In this document: piece by piece, positions 32,605-42,859 of the stretch
Position numbering within the stretch: position 1 is the stretch's first letter
Layout: each line of letters starts with the position of its first letter
Assembly: GCF_001659605.2 (NCBI RefSeq)
Contig: NC_035174.2
Span: 24,440,027-24,504,026, forward strand
Length of the DNA: 64,000 bases
Reading direction: 5' to 3'
DNA from: Manihot esculenta
Lineage: Eukaryota > Streptophyta > Magnoliopsida > Malpighiales > Euphorbiaceae
The notes under the pieces: generated by a model
Told to the model about the DNA's origin: nothing
Databases searched by the model: none
What the model saw: only the letters and a program-made list of their open reading frames with translations
Translations under genes and position numbers: made by a program

Positions 32605-33480
32605 ACTCAACTTTCTGAACTAACCTCTATTGTGAACAGTTATGTCATAGGTTGAGCTCAACAAGCTCAACAGCTTCAGCGAATCAGACCATGTAGGATT
32701 TGCGCATATGTAGGACATCCAACTGATCAATGTCCTACACTTTATGAGGATGACCAACAAGTACATGCATTTGGAGGATTCAATAGTCAGCTTAGACATG
32801 CATTTGAAGAATTCAATAACTAGCCTAGACATGATCCATACTATAATACTTACAATCCAGATTGGGGAGACTATCCAGACTTCAGTTATGCATGGGCTAA
32901 CGACTACCAAAATTATCAAGAAAATCAAGCCCAAGAAGCACCTACAAGTTCCAATATGCACCTTGAAGAGATGATGGAGACATTGGCAATTTCTATGCAA
33001 AGCCTCCAAACGCAGATGGGACGAATGGCCACCTCACTAAATGCGATCATGTTAAGAAGAGAGGAAGAGCTTCAAGATGTCGAGGCCGATGATGAAAGCT
33101 CACAAGTACAAGAACAAGCTGTTGAAGAAACACAACTAGAAAACTATTTGTCCAAACAAACTGGTCAAATAGAACCTGTTGATAGTTTAGATATCATTGA
33201 TTGTTTGAGTCAAGATGTTTTTTATATGAATCAAGATGATATGCTAAACAATGATCTTTGCAGGGAAGAGAGCCAGAAAGAGCCAGAATTGAAAGAAACT
33301 GACTGTTGCGTCCAACAGGTGGACTGCAGCCATACGCAAAATGAAGAAAGCTCAATCGTACCTCTTCAGATGAGTTTGCAGAAGAGCCTTGCGCAGACAG
33401 AGGAAATCCAAACCGAACCTCTTCAGCTTCCATCGCATGAAACTACCTCTAGCCTTCCATTACAGACCAATCTTGCGTAG
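32605..33480 (+). pseudogene. Athila-like gag, C-terminal fragment
   Basis: One frame with two stops reads TTQLSELTSIVNSYV, then a zinc knuckle CRICAYVGHPTDQC (CX2CX4HX4C, 32692-32730), PTLYEDDQQVHAFGGF, YYNTYNPDWGDYPDFSYA, and an ORF from 32956. This is the gag tail typical of Athila-type elements (GHPTD.CP motif followed by YNP.W..HPNF). The last 174 residues begin MHLEEMMETLAISMQ with a predicted coiled coil and become acidic and Gln-rich. Stops at about 32656 and 32821 and the missing N-terminus make it non-functional. No pol follows. Confidence 0.85.
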
Positions 33481-34897
33481 GAGCAAATTGAAACCAATTC
33501 AGCCATAGATCCAACGCAAACAACCCATGCTCACAAGGAATAAATGGTATTCCAAGTGCCCAAACCAAAGGAGCATGCAGAATAATGCCTGCCCAAACCT
33601 CCGGATAAGGTAGAATTTATTTTGCCTGAATTCAATATCAAATTTTAGCAACACATGGAGAAACATGAATTGGAATTGAAAGTGCTTTCCAATCATCTCA
33701 AAAATGCAAACACAAGGGCTAGAGGCACACCTCATCTGAAAGAGGAGAAGTTAATCATGTTACTTCATGAGTATATGGAAAAAATAGGATAGGTTATGAC
33801 CATATCAAAAGGAGTGTTACACTTTTTACTCAATGCAGTTGGGACCCTTTTCCCTTCCCCAATTACTTGAGCCTTGATCAAGTGGATCGCACCATGCACA
33901 CCACACCCAGGGGAATACTCAGTTTCTTTTGCATTTTAATATTTCCTATACATTGAAGACAATGCATGATTTAGGTGTGGGGGTGCATATCTCTGAATTC
34001 TTATTTTTAAGTCTGTTTTTGCTTTAATTTTTAGTTTGCTTGCATTAGGTGAATTTTTTTTCATTTTTGCTTTCACATAGCCACAGTTTTTTTTTCTCTT
34101 TTTGTTTTGATTTGCTTTACTCAATCACATAAGCTATGTTAGATGAGCTTTCTTTCTATGACCCTATTGATGTGATGACTCTTTAAACCTATGTTGAATC
34201 AATTGCAGTGAGTTGTATTCATTTTTGGGAATTGCCTTTTGAATTGAATCTTTGAGCTTGACATGGTGAAAAATATATTGATGACCCTCATTAGAGAGAA
34301 TAAAATGAAAGTTGTGTGAATGAACTTAACATGACTTGTTTTAGCAATTGGTATTAATTTGCCCAATCCATTGAGATAAGAAATTGAACAAAGGCTTAAA
34401 CTTCATGAGCACAAATTGAAAATTATTCCAATGGTTGAAAGACTATGAACAGAGCTAATAGCCACTTGGACAGGTGACCAACTGAGTAACTGGGGGTGGG
34501 TATCACAAATATGTACCTTCACATCAAAAGGTTGGTGACTTTTTCAAATAAGGATAAAGTGCAAAAAGAAAAAAAAAGAAAAAAAAATAGAAACCGAATG
34601 AATAAAGTTCTTCAAGGTAAGGGCAAATCACTCTGAAAGATAGAAAAAGACTTAACTAAACAAGAACATGTGCATGTATGATCTCTCTCTTGAGGAAAAC
34701 AAATCCTAGTCATGGTAAGTAAAGGAAAACAAGGAAAGAAGGTGAGTAACCTTGGTGCATACATTCTTCATTGCAATGATTCAAAATAGGGGTCTAGAGT
34801 AAGAGCTTAAGTGGAAATAAGGATCTAGAGAAAGGAAAGCTTGTTTGACTAAGTTTGTTTGCTTGAGGACAAGCAAAAGGTTAGGTGTGGAGGTATT
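33481..34897 (+). other. Untranslated 3' interior of the family B element
   Basis: No coding potential beyond degenerate fragments. It contains CATTGAAGACAATGCATG followed by TTTAGGTGTGGGGGTG, a signature of Athila-type 3' interiors. Near the right LTR is GAGGACAAGCAAAAGG, then TTAGGTGTGGAGG as the likely polypurine region. T-rich and A-rich runs lie at 34020-34110 and 34560-34600. Confidence 0.6.
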
Positions 34898-36411
34898 TCA
34901 TAGAGCATAATTTAGCCCATTTTATTATAATATTATTGATGTCAATTCACATTATTTCTGCTTAATTTTGTGATTTTAATGTTATTCTGCAAAAAATGAT
35001 GTAAAGGGACAATTTGGAGAAAATGCCCCTAAAACTGCCTTAAATGGAGCAAAAGGAGAGCAAGCATGCCAATTACAACTTCAAAGGATCCAAATAAGGA
35101 AAGCAATTTGGAATTCAAATTTCAAATCCCTAATGGAATTCAAAATTCAAAATCAAGATTCAGCCCATTAAGGAAAGTGCTAAATATGGAAAGTGTAAAA
35201 TAAGGAAACTGCAGTCTGCAGAGCAGTTTGAAATTCAAGATCTTTAAGAATCCTTTTTCTTATTTAAGAAGCCAAATATTGAAGATGCACATTCAGATTT
35301 GAAATTCAAATTCAGCTTGTTAAAGAAGCCAAAGAAGACATACTTGCCCCCCAAGTCTTGCACATTCAAAATTTAAAATTCAAAAGAGAGGCTCCACCTC
35401 ATTAATGTGCAAGGTATGGGCAACACTTGGGCAGCACTTGGGCAGCACATGGTCAAGACGTGGGTAGCAGCTAGGGCATCATAAGAACCTTATAAATTCA
35501 TCTCCAAGGCTGCCGCACAGCCCCATAAGGGACCTCACTCCAATCGGCCAAGAAAAGGCAGTCGTGCGCCTCTCTAAGGCTTCTCCCCATTCGGTTTTTC
35601 ATCTTCTTTTCTTTTTAATTTTAGGTTTTGGTTCAGCCATGAGAGGCTGAAACCTTTTATTCTAGTTGAAGTTTGGTTGATACTTTAGTTGTTTTATGGA
35701 TTGGAAGACTTGATCAAACATTATTTATCTTTTGGTTGTTCAATATTGCTTTGTTGTTTAGATCTACGTTGATTCTTGATTGCAAAGTAATAATATGCTA
35801 GTTTGGATGATTTAAGTCCATAATTGCTTGGATTATTCAAACATAAGAATACTTGGTGTAAAAACTAAGGAAGTTGCATGATCTAGTATTGTCATCATAC
35901 GTTTGGGTAACTAGGATTAGATCTCTCTATTTCTTAATGCAATTGACAGTTGTTTGTTGCCTGAGGCCCAAGGATGTTCTTTGGCAACTTGTTGATTAGT
36001 GATTAATTAGAGGATATTTCCTAATTAGTTTAATCATAAGTAGAGATAATAGTGGTGAGAAGCGTCTTCCATCTCCATAATTAATCTATTGAATCAATCA
36101 AAAGAAACTAAGTGTCAATGATCAATCCCAACAACTAAAGTGGATCCAATTCTTCAACTAGAGCCTTCTCATTATTGATTTCTCTTTCTTTTTATTATTT
36201 GCTTCCTTTATTGCTCCCAATATTAGATCTCTTAAATCAATCTCAAACCCCCCCTTTTTTTACTTTTATTGTCAGTTGTTTTGCTTTCAATTTATCTCGT
36301 TTTAGTTTACTTCTCTTTCAGTTTATTTTTGTTTCAGTCTATTCTCTTGGTCTTGATAAGGAAAATAGGTAAGTTTTCAATTTCCTGTGGATTCGATCCT
36401 TTCACCACTAT

Positions 36412-38038
36412 TGACTCGCGGTTGTCGAAGCCAATAAAAAATAACCTTTCTGGTTATCAACAATTTACAACTGCAGATAGTGGTGAAAGGATCGAATCCA
36501 CAGGGAATTGAAAAACTTATCTATTTTTCTCAACAAGACAAAGAGAATTAGTTGAAAGTGCAACTGAAAGCAAGTAACTGAAAGCGGAACAAAATCAAGT
36601 GCAATAAAAGTAAAGTGGGGGGTTTCGAGATTGATTTGATTAACAACTACTAAAAGCAATTAAATGAGCGAATAATGTAAATAAAAGAGAAATCAAATAT
36701 GAGAAAGATCTAGTTAAAGAGATGAATCCACTTTGGTTGTTTAGATTGATCATTGAAACTTATGTTCCTTAGATTGATTCAATAGATTAGTTATAATGAT
36801 GGAAAACGCTTCTCACCACCATGTCTCTCCTTATGATTAAACCAATTAGGGAACGTCCTCTAATTAATTACTAATTAACAAATTGCCAAGGAATGTCCTT
36901 AGGCCTTAGGCATCAAAACAATTGTCAATTGCATGAGGAGAAAGAGAGATCCAATCCTAGCTACTCAAACGCATGAAATGTTGCTAGATCATACAATTTC
37001 TTAGTTGTTACACCAAGTGTTCTTATGATTGAATAATTCTAGCAATTACTGACTAAAAATTATCCAAACTAACAATTAATTACCTTGCAATCAAGAATCA
37101 AGTGGCCAATTTGATCAAAACAACAAAGTAATAATAGATTCAAAGACCAAATTGTATGAATATTGAACAAACCAAAGACAAATAGTTTATGTTCAGATCT
37201 CATAATCCATAAAACAACCTTAGTTTCTACCAATCTTCAACTAGAATTAAAGGTTTCAGCCACTCATGGCTGAAACAAAACAGAAAATAAAAAGAAAAGA
37301 GCAAAAGATGAAGAAGAACCGAAGATGGGTGGTGGAGAGCTTTTGTGCGCCGATTCTTGGAAGAGAAGAGTTGTGGGGTGCCGGCCACTTAAGGAGCCTT
37401 TTATATGGGATTTAAGATGCTGTCTAGGCCTTCACTTACTTGCTGCCCAAATGTTTCTTGGCTGCCCATGCGCTTTCAAAAGGCTGCCCAAAGATTGAGT
37501 TGCTGCCCTTCACTTGCTTTGTCGTCCATGCACTAATAAGGAAGGTGGAGCCTCTTTTTGCAATTTGAATTTTGAATGTGCAAAGCATAAGGTGGCAAGC
37601 ATGTGATCTTTGGATTTAGCTTCCTTAATAAGCTAGATTTTGAAATTCAAAATTTGAATATGAATCTTGAAGATTTAAAATTTAAAATGATTTCCTTATT
37701 TGGCTCTTCATTTATGGCAACTTGAGATTTGCTTCTTGAATAAGGAGGTGGCTACTTGGAGATTTGAAATTTGAATTTTAAATTGCTTTGGCTGAATGTT
37801 CTTTCCTTATTTGCCACTTTTCTTATTTAAAACTTTCCTTATTTAGCTTCACTTGATTTCAACTTGGCAGGCTTACTCTCCTTTGCTACATTTAAGGCAA
37901 TTTTAAGGGTCTTTTCTCCAAAATGTCTCTTTACACCTAATATCTGCAAAACATGATTAAAACCATAAAATTAGGCAGAAAAGATGCAAATAAACATTAA
38001 GAACATAGTAATAAAGTGGACTAAAATATGCTCTATCA
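36412..38038 (-). mobile_element. Family B solo LTR inserted in a family B LTR, opposite orientation
   Basis: 1627 bp from TGACTCGCGG to GCTCTATCA, flanked by exact ACTAT duplications (36407-36411 and 38039-38043). It lies tail to tail with the host LTR about 65 bp before that LTR's end. It therefore creates a near-continuous inverted repeat of about 1.4 kb per arm with a short loop. It contains the reversed hairpin near 37256. Confidence 0.95.
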
Positions 38039-38114
38039 ACTATCTACAGTTGTAAGATTATTGATAACCAGAAAGGTTATTTTTGATCAGCTTCGACAAC
38101 CGCGAGTCAACCAC

Positions 38115-38790
38115 ACAACATGTGATTTCCTTCATCAGAAAAAGAATATTCATTCAATTCAGGATGCCGAAGATAGAAATTACTAATAATGGAACTCAGT
38201 TTGCAAGCTTCAAGTTCAAAGAGTTATGTAAAAAATGAAAATTTGATTTAAGGTTCAGCTCAACCTATCACCCCTAAACTAATGGTATGACTAAGGTGAC
38301 AAATAGGACCATCCTATGGGCTCTAAAAAAAAGGCTCGACCAAGGTAAGGGCAACTGGCCTGAAGAGTTACCCCATATACTATAGGCATACAGGACCACC
38401 CCCAGGAAAGTAATAGGAGAAATGCCCTTTTCTCTCGTATACGGGGTCGAGGCAGTCATTCCCATGGAAATTCAAGTAGGCAGCTTTAGGACACAACACC
38501 TTGAGATTGTAGGGAATATCGAAGAAATGCAATTCAATTTGGACCAAGCAGAATTCCTGCGAGAAAATACCATAATCAGAATGGCAACTGACAGGAATAA
38601 GATGTCTAGAATATTCAACACTAAGGTCAGGCAACATGCCTTTAACGTAGGGGATCTAGTCCTCAAAAGAATATATGTAATATGTGGCAGCTCTAAGTCT
38701 TATAAGTTAGGCGAGAATTGGAAAGGACCATTCAGGGACTTGAAGGTTTTTCGCCTAGGATCATATAAGCTGGCCAAGTTAGATGGTTAA
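38115..38790 (+). pseudogene. Tat-type integrase, core and C-terminus
   Basis: Continues the integrase cut at 30882: TQHVISFIRKRI, RMPKIEITNNGTQFAS, STYHPxTNGMTKVTNRTIL, YRTTPRKVIGEMPFSLVYGVEAVIP, then LVLKRIYV and GENWKGPFRDLKVFRLGSYKLAKLDG. The catalytic Asp of the SDNGTQF motif is Asn (TNNGTQF). The Glu of the NGQAEVTNR motif is Lys (NGMTKVTNR). Two of three catalytic residues are therefore gone. An open frame survives from 38422 to 38790. Confidence 0.9.
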
Positions 38791-38944
38791 GTCCTTCGCC
38801 ATTCTTGAAACATTTGAATTTGAGGAAGTTTTATCAATAACAAATTAACGAGCTATTTTCACATGTGGTGTTCTTTAGTAATAAGGAACAATGGGATAGC
38901 CTTCCTCGAGGAGAGACTAAAAATAAGGTTGCAAGGCGGTCTTG

Positions 38945-39475
38945 CAAGACCATTTGGGCATTGGTCCCACTAAACAAGGTCATTAGGCAATTTTCGCCAG
39001 ACCATTCGGGCGTTGGCCCCATTAAGCAAGGCCACAAGATAGTTTTCACTAGGCTAGGTCATAAGGTGGGTCTTGTCAGACCATTTGGGCATTAGTCCCA
39101 CTAAACAAGGTCACAAGGCAGTTTTTGCCAGACCATTTAGGTGTTGGCCCTACTAAGCAAGACCACAAGGTAGTTTCGCCAAGCCAGGTCACAAGGTGGG
39201 TGTCACCAGACCATTTGACCGTTGATCCCACTAAATAAGGTCACAAGGTAGTTTTCGCCAGACCATTCGAGAATTGGCCCCCCTAAGTAAGTTTACAAGG
39301 TAATTTTGCCAGACCATTTGAGTGTTGGTCCCACTAAACAAGGTCACAAGGCAGTTTTCGCCAGACCATTTAGGAATTGGTCCCACTAAACAAGGCCACA
39401 TGGCAGTTTTCACTAGGCTAGATCACAAAGCAGTTCCCTTAGACCATAAATTCAGGTGTTGGTCCCATTAATCGA
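38945..39475 (+). repeat. Tat 3' minisatellite array
   Basis: Degenerate units carry ACCATTTGGGCATTGGTCCCACTAA and AAGGTCACAAGGCAGTTTTCGCCAG, spaced about 50 or 80 bp depending on whether a second half-unit (CTAGGTCATAAGGTGGG) is present. About nine ACCATT starts can be counted. It follows integrase directly, the position where Tat/Ogre-type elements often carry tandem repeats. Confidence 0.85.
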
Positions 39476-40389
39476 GTCATTTATGCCAAACAGTCAAAAA
39501 GACAGGTATACTAGTCCCCAAAAGATAAAGGACGAAGGTGTCAAACAAAGACCTAGATCGGGTGAAAGTTCCTTATTCCTAAATTCCCCTAAGGCATTTT
39601 ACGACGGAAAGAAGGCAGTCTTCGGGGTCACAAGCCCATGTATTAATCTTATTTTTCAATAAATTCTCCAAAATTATTTTATGCGAGCGTTAAAGCCCCA
39701 CAAAGAAGAGATGCTTTAGCCCCCTTCATTCGGTAAAAATGGTGGCGATAAAGGAATCAAACAAAAGCATACAAAATATATATTTTCATCATAAAAGATT
39801 ACAAGAAGACAAAAAAGGGACTTGAATAAAGTCTCTATTATATCAAAAGTCTCTATTACAAGCATCTATTAAATCAGAATCCTCAAAATCTATCTCACCC
39901 TATGGGAAGGCACCATTTGAAAGCCCATGAGAAGAGTTATCTCTCCAACTACCTTCCTGGCCTTGCCCTTGGAATCAATCTTGCACAAACAACTCCTGCC
40001 CCAAGGGTCATAGCTCCAAAAATCCGCTATAGTTAGACTAGTTGCAGTCTTTATGGCTAAGCAATATGATTGCACCTTCATGAAGACCCACCTTCAATTG
40101 ATTTTCAAAGACCATGATAATATTTGTTACCCGCATGAATAGAAAATAGAAGGACCCCAATCGTTCCCTCCTATGAGAAACTATTGTAAGCCAAAAAGAA
40201 GAACGAAGGTTTCTCATACAGCGAAATAGCTGATAAAGCTTTAAATGCAGCATAAAAGATAAGGCAACCACAGATAAGCGAAACGACACTCACAGCAAAT
40301 ACCAACTGAGGTCACGCCACATGTCCTAAATCGAAAAGAAAAATGATAACCTTTGAGCCTAAAGAATCGAAGACCCGCGGGCGGAACTT
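39476..40389. other. Tat 3' region with antisense ORF remnant
   Basis: No intact gene. On the minus strand, frames from 40289 to about 39870 give a degraded protein whose end (GQELFVQD...) resembles the remnant at 20165-20590. It is read as a shortened antisense ORF. AATAAATT at 39658 could serve polyadenylation. Just before the LTR, AGAATCGAAGACCCGCGGGCGGAACTT matches the pre-LTR sequence at 54957, with the polypurine tract degraded. Confidence 0.5.
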
Positions 40390-40439
40390 TGATGTTACAT
40401 ACTATCCGTCCAAAGTAAGGTGTAAGTTGTTATTACTTA
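40390..40439 (+). mobile_element. Tat-type LTR start, interrupted
   Basis: TGATGTTACATACTATCCGTCC aligns with the LTR starts at 45958 (TGATGTTACATAATATTCG), 49910 and 54986. Only about 50 bp are present before the family A LTR. LTR-like sequence (GGCAGGTGGCAAGGATCAAA, near 42575) continues briefly beyond it. Confidence 0.75.
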
Positions 40440-42569
40440 TGTAATACCCGACTAGACCCCAGCGTCGAAATTCCTACCTTCCGGCGGAATCTCCATTGGA
40501 ATCCGGAATTTGTGAATGTCGGAGCCTTCTAGAAGGGTAAAATAAGGGTTTTCTAAAATGTTTTTATATGTTTTTATGGTTTTTATGAAGAAAGAAATTG
40601 AGTTTTGAAAGAAAAAGCCATGGGGGAAAATTTCGGCCGCCGAACATGGGGAGCTTGCGGAAGCTCTTTTGGCCGCCGAAGGTGGTCTGGCCAGCCACCT
40701 ATAAAAGGCCCCTTGTCCAAAAATAGGCAATTTCTCTCTCTATTTTCGGGCATAGTTGAGATTTCGCCCTCCTTTGGTTGATTTCGCGTTTTCCTTCAAC
40801 CCCTTCAAGTTTTTAATGAGTTTTAACTTGATTTTGAAGATTTTGAGCTAAGAACAAAGTTTTGAAGCTTGGAGACCCCGGAGCTCGATTTCTCCCAATC
40901 TCCAAGTTTGGATCGCCTGTCCTCTCTCTCGATCTTCAAGAGGTAAGCGTGGATCCTCACCTTCTCTTATGTTTTAAATAAGTTTTGAGGGGTTTTAAGG
41001 GTGTTTAATGCATGATTAGAGTAGATTTATCTATGTTAGGGTTTATGATAAATGTATGTAAATGTGATGCTTTGATGATGTTTGTTGGGGTTTAGACTAG
41101 TTTTATGCCCCTATATGCATGAATAAGTGTATATGCCTGTTTTAGAATAGTTGGATGCGTGTTGGGAAGTTTGGATGGCTGGGTGCGGGATGGCAGAATC
41201 GGATTCTGCTACCCAGAAGGATCCAGGTTCGGCCGCCGAAGCAAGGTTTGGCAGTCGAACCTGCCTCTGGAGGCTATTTTGGCAGCCTAAACTCGCCCTC
41301 GAAAGTTTGGACTTTAGGCTCTGGAGGGGAGTTTCGGCCGCCGAACCTGCCACCAAAGGTTGGTGACTTTCGGATCTGTGAAGGCTTTCGGCGGCCGAAC
41401 CTTGCTCCCGAAAGTGCCTGACTTTCGGATCTGGAAGGACCTTCGGCCGCCGAACCTGCCGCCGAAAGTCCTCTGCCCAACCTTCCTTTGCCTCTTTTCC
41501 ATGTATGTTTTATGATGTTTTAGGGGTTTTTAGGAAAATGTTTAGAGTCATGTTAGTGTATGTTTGTCCCTCATTTGAGTCCACCTGTTTACGATCGGAC
41601 CCGAGGAACCGAGGAGGTCAGCAGTGAGCTAGCTGCTTCAGAGTTAGTTCAGAGTCAGCCAGAGGTGAGTAGAACACCACTCTTTTTATTCTTAAGCAAT
41701 TAAACTTTTAAGCATGCTCATGCATAATGAATGTCATGTATGTATTAGGTTGTATTGCATTAGTTTTCACGAATATGATGCATTGCATAATACTATGTTG
41801 ATGTGGATGGATGTTGGATGACCCATTGGTCCATGACATGATATGATATGGAAGTCCAGGTGTGGCCTGCACTACGCTCCTAGCATAAATAGATATGTTA
41901 TATGTAAGAGAAAGACCAGGTGTGGCCTGCATTACGCCCCTGGCACGGTTGGATTATGTAGAGGGCCATTGGTGACAAGTCCATCCTTATTGTGGGTTGT
42001 TTGTGATGTGATGTATTTCATGAGAGCATATGATTTATTAAATGGTTTTTATTGTTCTGCTCACTGGGCTTTGTAGCTCACCCCTTTCCCCTAACCCCCA
42101 GGATTGCAGGTTCAGGATAGATTGGGAAGTCGTCAAGGTTGAAGGTTGCATTAAGTGTAATAGATTAGTAGTGGACTTGTATTGTAAAATGATGTAATGT
42201 AATGTAGAGTAATGTTTTATGGTTTAGTATTGTGCTTGGCCCCAATAGTAGTGTTAATCCCCTTTTGTACATGATCTATATGAAAGGTTTTTATGATGAG
42301 ATATGTTGAACCAAGCTTGATATGTGTAATGTTGACCTAACTAGAGCATTTGATGAGGGCTCTAGTATGAGATTTTATGTTTACAGGATATGACATATGT
42401 ATAAGTCAAGCTTGGTAAATGGAAAGTTTAAAATTTTTATGAAAGTATATGATCATGTATGGGATTTATCAGGTACACAGGATGCATAGTAGGTTTGCTA
42501 CGGGTTCCGGCGACCTTAAGTCAATCTGAATCCTAGCGCCGATAGCGGTTTGGTTTTCGAATCGTTACG
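40440..42569 (+). mobile_element. Family A solo LTR in a Tat LTR
   Basis: About 2130 bp from TGTAATACCCGAC to ATCGTTACG, the last base changed from A. The preceding five bases are ACTTA; the following bases are TAAGG, so no clean duplication is visible. A small deletion at the right end would explain this. It contains the TATA region at 40698, palindromes at 41230-41465 and the CACTGGGCTTTGTAGCTCACCCC block at 42063. Confidence 0.88.
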
Positions 42570-42859
42570 TAAGGGCAGGTGGCAAGGATCAAATACGTAG
42601 GAAACACGGTCTAGCATGACAGATGATTCTACCAGGATAAAATGATGTTCCTTACCGCTTGAGTAGTATCAATTTTCCTTAGGGCTTTAGCCATTTCCAG
42701 GACAAGGGCTAAAGCTTCGTCCCCCTCTCTCCTAAGATGGACCCCATCTTTTTTCAACTCTACCCAATAGTGCCAGTTGGTATGAAGACACCCAAAATCC
42801 CTCGGTTTCCGATAACAGAGGAAAAAAAATTATTCTTCCACTACTTCAAAGAAGAAGGC
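42570..42859 (-). pseudogene. Tat antisense ORF, C-terminal half
   Basis: On the minus strand, from 42859 to about 42632, one frame reads YRKPRDFGCLHTNWHYWVELKKDG, EALALVLEMAKALRKIDTTQAV. With the segment at 45139-45715 this is the antisense protein of Tat-lineage elements, split here by the family A LTR. The first 40-60 bp (42570-42615) still resemble Tat LTR, so a junction between two elements lies near 42610. Confidence 0.65.

Larger units (their letters stand above)
30883..38109 (+). mobile_element. Family B element with two LTRs, internally deleted (Athila-like)
   Basis: Begins TGATAGAGC (30883) and ends CCGCGAGTCA (38109), with exact ACCAC duplications at 30878-30882 and 38110-38114. 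The left LTR is 30883-32492. The right LTR is 34898-38109 and is split by a reversed solo LTR. The 2.4-kb interior has a tRNA-Asp-like primer binding site, a gag fragment and untranslated 3' sequence but no protease, RT or integrase, so it would depend on helper proteins. Gag and primer type place it near Athila. It is inserted in the Tat integrase gene. Confidence 0.95.

Noticed and set aside
36269..36511. ORFs over T-rich CAGTTTATTTC tracts (also 18615-18839 and 62442-62810)
   Set aside because: Low-complexity LTR sequence; hydrophobic Phe/Ser/Leu runs are a by-product of T-rich codons.
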